From an uncultured Gammaproteobacteria bacterium (GTDB taxonomy: Bacteria; Pseudomonadota; Gammaproteobacteria; Pseudomonadales; UBA5518): a DNA stretch of 13,632 nt. The notes under the pieces are model-generated. The model had not been told where the DNA came from. It worked only from the letters and a program-made list of their open reading frames with translations, and made no database searches. The translations under genes and the position numbers were made by a program. Below, in pieces: positions 6,833 to 13,632 of the stretch (positions are counted from its first letter, which is position 1; each line of letters begins with the position of its first letter). Where the stretch lies: NCBI GenBank assembly GCA_903921135.1, contig CAIXOY010000339.1, forward strand, positions 1-13,632. Direction: 5' to 3'.

Positions 6833-9031
6833 ATGTTCCGCCACGTCGCTCCTACCCTCGCGCTGCTCGGCAGCCTGCTCTGCTCTCCCGCGGGCGCCGC
6901 GGCAGACACGCGCACCACAACGCAGCGGCAACTGCAGGTGATGAGCGCGAGTATCCGCATACACGCGTCGCCAGTGGCGACGAGTGCCGTGCTCGCCCGC
7001 GCGGATCGCGGCACGCTGCTCGCGGTGATGGAACAGCGCGGCGCGTGGTTCCGCGTGCGGCTGGACGACGGCGCGAGCGGCTGGGCGCTGCAGGCGCAAG
7101 CGGAATACGGGCAGCAGAGCGTGGAGTGGATCGCCGTGCGCGCAGAACCGCGGCTGGCGCGGGCCGAGAGCGGCACCACGCCCGAACCCTTGCTGCGCCG
7201 CCCGGGTGAGACGGCACCAGCGCTCGTGACCTTGCCGGGGGAAGACCCGGCGCAGCTCGCGCCACCGGACCCGTCGCTGCCGCGCGAATCCCTTCCCGTA
7301 CCGGATCGCTGGCGGCTGATGCAGGCGCTGGGCTTCGACTTCCCGTGGTACGACCCCTACAACCAGAATCCGCTGAAGGGCGATGTGCCGCTGCCGCAGC
7401 TCGGTGAGCAGGTGTTCCTCAACCTGGGCGCGGTGCTCGATACGGTGGCCGAATTCCGCCGCATTCCCACACCCGTGAGCCCAACCACGGCACGCGAGGG
7501 CGGTGTCACCGACATCTTCGGCGATCCGGACCAGCGCATCCTCGCGGGCACGCTGATCACCAGCCTCTCGCTGGTAAAGGGCAACACCACCTTCCGCCCG
7601 CCGGACTGGGAATTCCGCGTGACGCCCGTCTTCAACCTGAACCGCGTGGCGGTGCAGGAGGCGGGCGCGCTGCGTGCAGACCCGAACGATTGCGACACCG
7701 TGGCGCTTGTGACGGACGAGGGGCCGGGCGGCGTGGATCCGGGCGCGGGCGACGGCCTGGACGTCGGTGCGGACAGCGGCGGCGCTGGGAGCGCTGCGGG
7801 CACGGATCCCGGGCAGTTCCGCGTCTTCCGCGCCGGCAAGCATTGCCGCCGCGACGACAACTTCGTGGGCATACAGGAACTCTTCTACGACCGGCACCTG
7901 CGCAATGTGTCGGACCGCTACGACTTCGACAGCCTGCGCGTGGGGATACAGCCCTTCACCAGCGATTTCCGCGGCTTTCTGTTCCAGGACCTGCCCTTCG
8001 GCGTGCGACTCTTCGGCAACCGCGACAACAACCGCTGGCAATACAACCTGGCGTGGTTCCGGCGCCTCGAGAAAGACACCAACAGCGGCCTGAACGACAC
8101 CCTCGCGGCGTGGCGCGACGACGACATCTTCGTCGCCAACGTCTACCGCCAGGATTTCCCTCTCACGGGCTTCACCTCACAACTCACGCTGCTCCACGAG
8201 CGCAACACCGAGACGCGGCGCTACGCCGACAAGAACGGCTTCGTGGTACGCCCGGGCGATGTGGGTTCCGTCGCGCCGGGCCCCGAGCCCTACACCGTGA
8301 ATTACCTCGGCTATTCCGGCGACGGGCACCTCTCCTTCCTGTGGCCCTCGCTGCGGCTGAACCTGAGCACCAGCACCTACCTCGCGGTCGGGGAGCAGGA
8401 CTTCGCGCCCATCGCCGGGCGCAAGCAGGAGATCCGTGCGTTTTTCCACGCGAGCGAGCTCTCGCGCGATTTCAGCTGGATACGCCTGCGCGGCAGTTTC
8501 CTGTACGCGAGCGGCGACAACGATCCGCTGGACGGCAGCGCACGCGGCTTCGATGCCATCCTCGAAAACCCCCAGTTCGCCGGCGCCGACACCAGTTACT
8601 GGATCCGCCAGAACATTCCGCTGGTAGGCGGCGGCAGCGTCGCGCTCTCGGGGCGCAACGGCGTGCTGCCCTCGCTGCGCACCAGCAAGGACCAGGGGCA
8701 GGCGAATTTCGTGAACCCGGGGCTGGTGCTCTTTGGCCTGGGCGCGGACATCGACATCACGCCGGAGTTGCGCCTGATCGCGAACCTCAACCATCTGCGC
8801 TTCGCGCAGGCCGGCACGCTGGAGTTCCTGCGCGTGCAGCCGCTCGGCTCGCGGGAGATCGGCTGGGATCTCTCGGCCGGCATCCAGTGGCGACCGTTCT
8901 ACAACCAGAACGTGGTGCTGAACGCCTCGGCCGCGATGCTCGAGCCCTCCGGCGCACTGGAGGATCTTTTCGGCCAGGGCCGCCACGGCCGCCCGGTAAC
9001 GGCGCTGCTGAGCGCGGTGGCGAGTTTCTGA
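6833..9031 (+). CDS. Outer-membrane beta-barrel protein with N-terminal SH3b domain
   Basis: A 732-residue protein. The signal peptide is about 1-24 (TLALLGSLLCSPAGAAA). A bacterial SH3-like domain follows at about 35-90 (MSASIRIHASPVATSAVLAR, then GAWFRVRLDDGASGWAL). Next is a Pro-rich linker (about 105-160) and a segment DPYNQNPLKGDVPLPQLGEQ. From about residue 190 onward alternating hydrophobic/aromatic strands fill the protein, which ends in Ser-Phe; a C-terminal Phe is the usual outer-membrane insertion signal. Between C287 and C338 lies a Gly/Asp/Ala-rich insertion, perhaps a disulfide-closed loop. The size is close to that of MtrB/PioB porins (about 700-800 residues), but the N-terminal CxxC motif of MtrB is absent and no clear MtrB similarity is seen. 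In this operon the likely role is a sheath or pore for a cytochrome (inference). It starts 4 bp after the previous stop. Confidence 0.75.
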   Translation: MFRHVAPTLALLGSLLCSPAGAAADTRTTTQRQLQVMSASIRIHASPVATSAVLARADRGTLLAVMEQRGAWFRVRLDDGASGWALQAQAEYGQQSVEWIAVRAEPRLARAESGTTPEPLLRRPGETAPALVTLPGEDPAQLAPPDPSLPRESLPVPDRWRLMQALGFDFPWYDPYNQNPLKGDVPLPQLGEQVFLNLGAVLDTVAEFRRIPTPVSPTTAREGGVTDIFGDPDQRILAGTLITSLSLVKGNTTFRPPDWEFRVTPVFNLNRVAVQEAGALRADPNDCDTVALVTDEGPGGVDPGAGDGLDVGADSGGAGSAAGTDPGQFRVFRAGKHCRRDDNFVGIQELFYDRHLRNVSDRYDFDSLRVGIQPFTSDFRGFLFQDLPFGVRLFGNRDNNRWQYNLAWFRRLEKDTNSGLNDTLAAWRDDDIFVANVYRQDFPLTGFTSQLTLLHERNTETRRYADKNGFVVRPGDVGSVAPGPEPYTVNYLGYSGDGHLSFLWPSLRLNLSTSTYLAVGEQDFAPIAGRKQEIRAFFHASELSRDFSWIRLRGSFLYASGDNDPLDGSARGFDAILENPQFAGADTSYWIRQNIPLVGGGSVALSGRNGVLPSLRTSKDQGQANFVNPGLVLFGLGADIDITPELRLIANLNHLRFAQAGTLEFLRVQPLGSREIGWDLSAGIQWRPFYNQNVVLNASAAMLEPSGALEDLFGQGRHGRPVTALLSAVASF

Positions 9032-9033
9032 GC

Positions 9034-12000
9034 ATGCGAAACACAACACACACACTGCAGTTCCTGCTCGCGCTGCTCGTGCTGTGCGCCACGGGCAGCG
9101 TGCGCGCCTCCGAAGAGCATGCTCTCGCCGAACGCATCTACCACATGGCACCTCCGGCGCCGCGCGCACAGAGCGCGGCCGAGGCAGCGACCAAATCCGC
9201 CGGCTGCACCAGCTGCCACGTGCAGACCGACCGCCACACGATGCACGCCAACCCGGGCGTGGTGCTCGGCTGCACCGACTGCCACGGCGGTGATGCATCG
9301 GTGATGGCAGAGGGCAGCGCGACACGGGGCCCCGCCGCACAGGCCGCGATGGACCGCGCCCACGTGCTCCCGCGCAACACCGCGCTCTGGCGCAATGCCG
9401 CCAACCCCGCGGGAGTCTATGCGGCACAGAACCGCGAACACGCCGCCTTCGTGCGCTTCGTGAACCCCGGTGACCTGCGCGCGGCGCGCGAGGCCTGCGG
9501 CGCCTGCCACCTGGCGCTCGTCGAGGCGCAGGAGAGGAGCCTGATGAGCACCTCGGCGATGCTCTGGGGCGGCGCGGCCTACAACAACGGCATCCTGCCC
9601 TACAAACGCTACATGCTCGGCGAGGCCTACACGGCAGACGGCACGCCAGCCGCAATCCTGAGCCCCGGCGCCACCGACGCCGCGCTCGCCGCGCAGAAGG
9701 GCGTGCTGCCCAAGCTCTACCCGCTGCCCGCGTGGGAGACGATTCCGCCGGCCGACATCTTCCGTGTTTTCGAGCGCGGCGGGCGCGTGATCAACAGCAG
9801 CTTCCCTGAAGTGGGGTTGCCAAACAGCACGGGGATACTTCAGCGCCTCGACGAACCCGGCCGGCCCGACGTGAAGCAGAGCAACCGCGGGCCCGGCACC
9901 GGGAGCCGCATCGCGGTACCGGTGATCAACCTCACCAAGACACGACTGAACGACCCGCACCTCTGGTTCCCGGGCACCAACGACAACCCGGGCGATTACC
10001 GCGCCTCGGGCTGCAGCGCCTGTCACGTGGTCTATGCCAACGACCGCGAGCCCACGCACAGCGGGCGCTACGCGCAGTTCGGCAACCGCGGCCGCTCGCA
10101 GAGCGCGGACCCGACGATCGACCGCACGCAATCCGGGCACCCGCTGCGCCATGAATTCACGCGAGCGATCCCCAGCAGCCAGTGCATGGTGTGCCACATG
10201 CACCAGCCGAACATCTACCTGAACTCCTTCTACGGCTACATACAGTACGACTACGAGCCGGACGCGCCGCGCATGTTCCCCGCGAAGCAGCACTACCCGG
10301 GCGACGCCGAGATCCGCGAGATCAACAACCGCAATCCGGAAGAGGCCGTGATCCGCGGCAACTGGCGTGATCCCGCCTTCCTGAACGATCTCTGGCTGCG
10401 CAACGGCGAGATGAAAGACACGCAGTTCGCCGACTACCACGGCCACGGTTGGGTGTTCCGCGCGGTGCAGAAACGTGACCGCCACGGCGCGCTGCTCGAT
10501 GCCGAAGGCAAGGTGGTCGCAGACGACGATCCGAAGAAGTTCGACAAGGCCGTGCACATGGCCTCGATACACCTCGACAAGGGCATGCACTGCGTCGACT
10601 GCCACTTCGCGCAGGACATGCACGGCAACGGCCACCTCTACGGCGAGGTGGCGGCGGCGGTGGAAATCGAATGCCAGGACTGCCACGGCACCGCGCGTGC
10701 GTACCCGACGCTGCACACCAGCGGCCCGGCCGCGCCGCCCGGCGGCACGGATCTCTCGCTGTTGCGCACGCAGGACGGGCGCCGCCGCTTCGAGTGGCGC
10801 AACGGCGAACTGTTCCAGAGATCCGCGCTGGACCCCACGCGGGAGTGGATGGTCTCGCTGGTCAAAGACACCGTGAACCCGCAGAACCCGGCCTACAACC
10901 CCAAGGCCGCGCGCGCCAAGCTGATGAGCGCGGGCGTGGCCGGGCAGGACGGCAAATGGGGCCCTGCTGCGGAGAAACTCGCCCACGGCGAGGACCGCAT
11001 GCTCTGCCAGACCTGCCACACCAGCTGGACCACCAGCTGCGGCGGTTGCCACCTGCCGATCCAGGCGAACTGGAAAACCGGGCGCAACCACTTCGAGGGC
11101 GGCGAGACGCGCAACTACGCCACCTACAACGTGCAGGTGGCGCGCGACGACATGTTCCAGCTCGGCGTGCACGGCGGCGTGAAAGGCGCGCGCATCGCGC
11201 CCTTCCGCTCGAGCTCGGCGCTGGTGCTGTCCTCGCAGAACGCGAACCGCGAGCGCATCTACTACCAGCAGCCACCGATCGCGGCGAGCGGCTTCTCGAG
11301 CCAGGCCTTCGCGCCGCATTACCCCCACACCGAACGGAAAACCGAGACCAAGACCTGCAGCGACTGCCATGTCTCCCGCCAGAACGACAACAACGCGATC
11401 ATGGCGCAGCTGCTGCTGCAGGGAACGAACTTCGTGAACTTCGTCGGCCGCTATGCGTGGATCGGCTCGGAACGCCACGTGGAGTCGGTGGGCGTGACGG
11501 AGTGGGACGAGCCCCAGGCCGTGATCGGCTCCTACCTGCAGAAGTATGCCTACCCGGACTGGTACGCCGAGCACCAGAAGAACCAGCGCGAGATCGAGGA
11601 CATGCCCCACCGCGAGGCACACACCACCACAGGCGCGCCCGACGCCGTGCGCTGCCTGCAGCTGCGGGGGGAATATCTCTTCACCGCGCAGGGCCGCGGC
11701 GGCATGCGTGTGCTGGACGTGGCGGGCAACGGCAACAAGGGCATCAGCCAGCGGATCATCTCGGCGCCCTACTCACCGCTTGGCCACGACACGAACGTGG
11801 GCAGCACGGACGCAAGCTGCGTGGCACTGCCCACCAACCAGCCCGTGGCGCCCGAGCGGAACACGGGGCCCCTGATGCGCGAAACCAACCAGGAACAGGC
11901 CTTCCACCCGATCTACCACTACGCCTTCGTGAGCGACACACGCGAGGGGCTGATCGTGGTGAACGTCGACACGCTCACCGATGGCGAGGCCCGCAACAAC

Positions 12001-12816
12001 CGCCTCTCGCGCGCGCTCGCGTGGAACCCGGACGGCCTGCTCGATGGTGCACGCCACATCGTGCTCGGCGGTCACATCGCCTACATCACCACGCCGCGCG
12101 GCCTCGAGATCATCGACCTCGACGACCCGCTCGCGCCGCGGCACATCGCCTCCGTCGCGCTGGAGGATGCTCGCGCGAGCGCGCTGCAGTTCCGCTACCT
12201 CTTCGTGACCACCGCACGCGGGCTGCAGGTGGTGGACGTGACGCGCACCGCGGCACCGCGCCTGCTGGACGCCGTGGTGCCGCTCGCCGATGCGCGCCGT
12301 GTGTACCTCGCCCGCACCTACGCCTACGTGGCGGCGGGGCACGAGGGGCTCGCGATCGTGGGCATCGAGCGCCCCGAGGCGCCCCGGCTGCAGCAGCGCT
12401 TCAATGCCGAAGGCCGCATCGACGACGCGCAAGACGTGGTGGTCGCCACCACCAATGCATCGCTCTTCGCCTATGTGGCAAACGGCCGCCACGGGCTGGC
12501 GGTGCTGCAGCTCACCTCTCCCGAAAGCCAGCCGCGTTTCTACGGCTTCTCGCCCGAACCGCGCCCGGAACTGATCGCCACCCGGCGTACCGATTCGCGC
12601 GCACTCGCGCTATCGAAGGGGCTCGACCGAGACCGCGCCGTTGACGAGACAGGCGGGCAGATCGCGATCGTGGGCCGCATCGGCGCGCGCCCCTTCACCC
12701 GCGCCGAGATGGAACACCTCTACCTCCGCCCCAACGGAGCGGTGTGGACCGTGACGGACACGGGCACGCCCGCCGATTACCTGCCGCCCGTGCCGGCACC
12801 GGGAGCAACGCCATGA
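9034..12816 (+). CDS. Decaheme cytochrome c fused to an LVIVD-repeat beta-propeller
   Basis: A 1260-residue protein with a signal peptide (about 1-25, LLALLVLCATGSVRA) and no good lipobox. Ten CXXCH motifs begin at Cys 58, 80, 155, 327, 384, 520, 547, 658, 669 and 775. Many additional His residues could be distal ligands. From about 870 to 1225 there are six or seven LVIVD-type repeats, each a short strand pair followed by Gly-Leu and a hydrophobic strand (GGMRVLDV, EGLIVVNV, RGLEIIDL, RGLQVVDV, EGLAIVGI, HGLAVLQL), which should fold as a beta-propeller. The heme part is therefore the N-terminal two thirds. LVIVD repeats are mostly found in extracytoplasmic proteins; in this fusion the propeller may bind a partner or a surface. 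It starts 2 bp after the barrel gene and overlaps the next gene by 4 bases (ATGA). It could be the outer electron-transfer unit of the conduit, but export across the outer membrane is not shown by the sequence. Confidence 0.88.
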   Translation: MRNTTHTLQFLLALLVLCATGSVRASEEHALAERIYHMAPPAPRAQSAAEAATKSAGCTSCHVQTDRHTMHANPGVVLGCTDCHGGDASVMAEGSATRGPAAQAAMDRAHVLPRNTALWRNAANPAGVYAAQNREHAAFVRFVNPGDLRAAREACGACHLALVEAQERSLMSTSAMLWGGAAYNNGILPYKRYMLGEAYTADGTPAAILSPGATDAALAAQKGVLPKLYPLPAWETIPPADIFRVFERGGRVINSSFPEVGLPNSTGILQRLDEPGRPDVKQSNRGPGTGSRIAVPVINLTKTRLNDPHLWFPGTNDNPGDYRASGCSACHVVYANDREPTHSGRYAQFGNRGRSQSADPTIDRTQSGHPLRHEFTRAIPSSQCMVCHMHQPNIYLNSFYGYIQYDYEPDAPRMFPAKQHYPGDAEIREINNRNPEEAVIRGNWRDPAFLNDLWLRNGEMKDTQFADYHGHGWVFRAVQKRDRHGALLDAEGKVVADDDPKKFDKAVHMASIHLDKGMHCVDCHFAQDMHGNGHLYGEVAAAVEIECQDCHGTARAYPTLHTSGPAAPPGGTDLSLLRTQDGRRRFEWRNGELFQRSALDPTREWMVSLVKDTVNPQNPAYNPKAARAKLMSAGVAGQDGKWGPAAEKLAHGEDRMLCQTCHTSWTTSCGGCHLPIQANWKTGRNHFEGGETRNYATYNVQVARDDMFQLGVHGGVKGARIAPFRSSSALVLSSQNANRERIYYQQPPIAASGFSSQAFAPHYPHTERKTETKTCSDCHVSRQNDNNAIMAQLLLQGTNFVNFVGRYAWIGSERHVESVGVTEWDEPQAVIGSYLQKYAYPDWYAEHQKNQREIEDMPHREAHTTTGAPDAVRCLQLRGEYLFTAQGRGGMRVLDVAGNGNKGISQRIISAPYSPLGHDTNVGSTDASCVALPTNQPVAPERNTGPLMRETNQEQAFHPIYHYAFVSDTREGLIVVNVDTLTDGEARNNRLSRALAWNPDGLLDGARHIVLGGHIAYITTPRGLEIIDLDDPLAPRHIASVALEDARASALQFRYLFVTTARGLQVVDVTRTAAPRLLDAVVPLADARRVYLARTYAYVAAGHEGLAIVGIERPEAPRLQQRFNAEGRIDDAQDVVVATTNASLFAYVANGRHGLAVLQLTSPESQPRFYGFSPEPRPELIATRRTDSRALALSKGLDRDRAVDETGGQIAIVGRIGARPFTRAEMEHLYLRPNGAVWTVTDTGTPADYLPPVPAPGATP

Positions 12817-13632
12817 GAATCCGCCTGCCGGTGTTACTCGCGCTGCTCTGGCTGTGCGCGTTCGGCGCGCAGGCAGAGACGCCACTGCCGCATCGTGCGC
12901 ACGGCATGTCGGTGGGCACGGTGAACTGCGCCTCCAGCACCTGCCACGGATCGGTGCGCCCGTGGGAAGGCAGCCACGTGCTGCAGAACGAATACACCAC
13001 CTGGTTGCGCCTCGACCCGCACGCGAAAGCCCGGAACGTGCTGCTCTCGCCGGCCTCCGTGCGCATCGCGAAAAACCTCGGACTGCAGGAACCTGCGGAA
13101 ACTGCCGCGGTATGCCTCGACTGCCACGCACACAACCCCGCCGGCCCCCGCGGCGAACGCTTCCAGATCACCGAGGGCGTGAGCTGCGAGGGCTGCCACG
13201 GCCCCGCAGGCGACTGGATCGGCAGCCATACCGAACCCGGCGCCACGCACGCGGGCAACATCGCGAAGGGCCTCTACCCGACGGACGAGCCGCTCGCGCG
13301 CGCCAGGCTCTGCCTCTCGTGCCACCTTGGCGACGCCACGCGCCCGATGACGCACCGCATCATGGGCGCGGGGCATCCGCGTCTCTCCTTCGAGTTGCGC
13401 ACCTTCGTTGCGCTGGAGCCCGCGCATTACCGCGTGGACGCGGACTACCGCGAACGCAAGGGCGCACCGGATGCGCTCGCAACATGGGCCGTGGGGCAGG
13501 CCGTGGCGGCGCAAGGCATCCTTGCGATCGTGGGTGATCCCGCCCGACGCGACGGTCTCTTTCCGGAACTGGTGGCCTTCGACTGCCACGCCTGCCACCA
13601 CCCGATGAGCGAGCAGCGCTGGAGCCCGCGAC
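12813..13632 (+). CDS. Cytochrome c554-like multiheme cytochrome, cut by window edge
   Basis: The open frame begins at ATG 12813, overlapping the upstream stop in ATGA, with GGGAG (12801-12805) 7 bases upstream. It runs off the right edge without a stop, so 273 residues are visible. The signal peptide is about 1-21 (LLALLWLCAFGAQA). Heme motifs are C39-ASST-C44-H (CX4CH), then CXXCH at Cys 101, 125, 167 and 258, so at least five hemes. The segment MGAGHPRLSFELRTFVALEP and the motif order resemble the cytochrome c554 family (PF13435-type), which are periplasmic bis-His or mixed-ligand electron carriers. As the last visible operon gene it may be a soluble carrier, or part of a terminal enzyme encoded beyond the edge. 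The true C-terminus is not visible. Confidence 0.85.
   Translation, partial: MRIRLPVLLALLWLCAFGAQAETPLPHRAHGMSVGTVNCASSTCHGSVRPWEGSHVLQNEYTTWLRLDPHAKARNVLLSPASVRIAKNLGLQEPAETAAVCLDCHAHNPAGPRGERFQITEGVSCEGCHGPAGDWIGSHTEPGATHAGNIAKGLYPTDEPLARARLCLSCHLGDATRPMTHRIMGAGHPRLSFELRTFVALEPAHYRVDADYRERKGAPDALATWAVGQAVAAQGILAIVGDPARRDGLFPELVAFDCHACHHPMSEQRWSPR

Larger units (their letters stand above)
1641..13632 (+). other. Probable seven-gene operon for trans-envelope electron transfer
   Basis: Gaps between successive genes are 10, 7, -1, 4, 2 and -4 bp, with two stop/start overlaps (TGATG at 4973 and ATGA at 12813). No hairpin or promoter-like gap interrupts the run. Co-transcription and translational coupling are therefore likely. 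The operon continues past the right edge, so later genes, possibly including a terminal reductase or maturation factors, are unseen. Confidence 0.75.

Noticed and set aside
6833..9031. Assignment of the barrel protein as MtrB/PioB.
   Set aside because: Size and context fit, but the MtrB N-terminal CxxC motif is absent, an SH3b domain is present, and I see no family-specific sequence.
8899..11622. Minus-strand open frame of 907 codons opposite the decaheme-propeller gene.
   Set aside because: It is a GC-rich shadow: the plus strand encodes ten CXXCH motifs, a signal peptide and repeats, while the reverse product is Ala/Val/Arg-rich with no domain.
10671..12644. Plus-strand alternative frame of 657 codons within the decaheme-propeller gene.
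   Set aside because: The product is Arg/Ala/Pro-rich, shows no domain, and lies inside a gene with clear motifs in its own frame.

Overview
The window is GC-rich, densely coding DNA with strong G/C preference at third codon positions. It looks like a proteobacterium, most likely gammaproteobacterial: it has Gram-negative signal peptides, an outer-membrane barrel protein, several c-type multiheme cytochromes and a REP-like palindrome similar to the Pseudomonas type. The species cannot be named from this sequence.

Layout. Positions 1-213 hold seven direct repeats of 30-31 bp that run off the left edge. A REP-like hairpin follows at 217-240. A Rieske non-heme iron oxygenase lies on the minus strand (261-1481). 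A roughly 160-bp divergent intergenic region (1482-1640) contains a perfect 8-bp inverted repeat. From 1641 to the right edge there are seven plus-strand genes with gaps of at most 10 bp or overlaps, which is the signature of one operon: a DUF1214-like protein; a five-helix membrane protein with two His pairs 14 residues apart (two b hemes inferred); a membrane-anchored decaheme cytochrome c; a secreted protein with two GlcG/HbpS-like domains; an SH3b plus outer-membrane barrel protein ending in Phe; a secreted protein with ten CXXCH motifs fused to an LVIVD-repeat propeller; and a cytochrome c554-like multiheme protein cut by the right edge.

How they may work together (inference). The b-type protein could exchange electrons with the quinone pool. 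The anchored decaheme would carry them into the periplasm, the barrel would span the outer membrane, and the decaheme-propeller and c554-like proteins would be further carriers or terminal modules. Together the genes encode at least 24 CXXCH motifs plus one CX4CH motif. The set has the same logical parts as an Mtr/Pio-type porin-cytochrome conduit, but none of the proteins looks like MtrB, MtrC or CymA. No catalytic terminal reductase is visible in the window, so substrate and direction of electron flow are unknown. The link to the Rieske oxygenase and the DUF1214-like protein is by position only.
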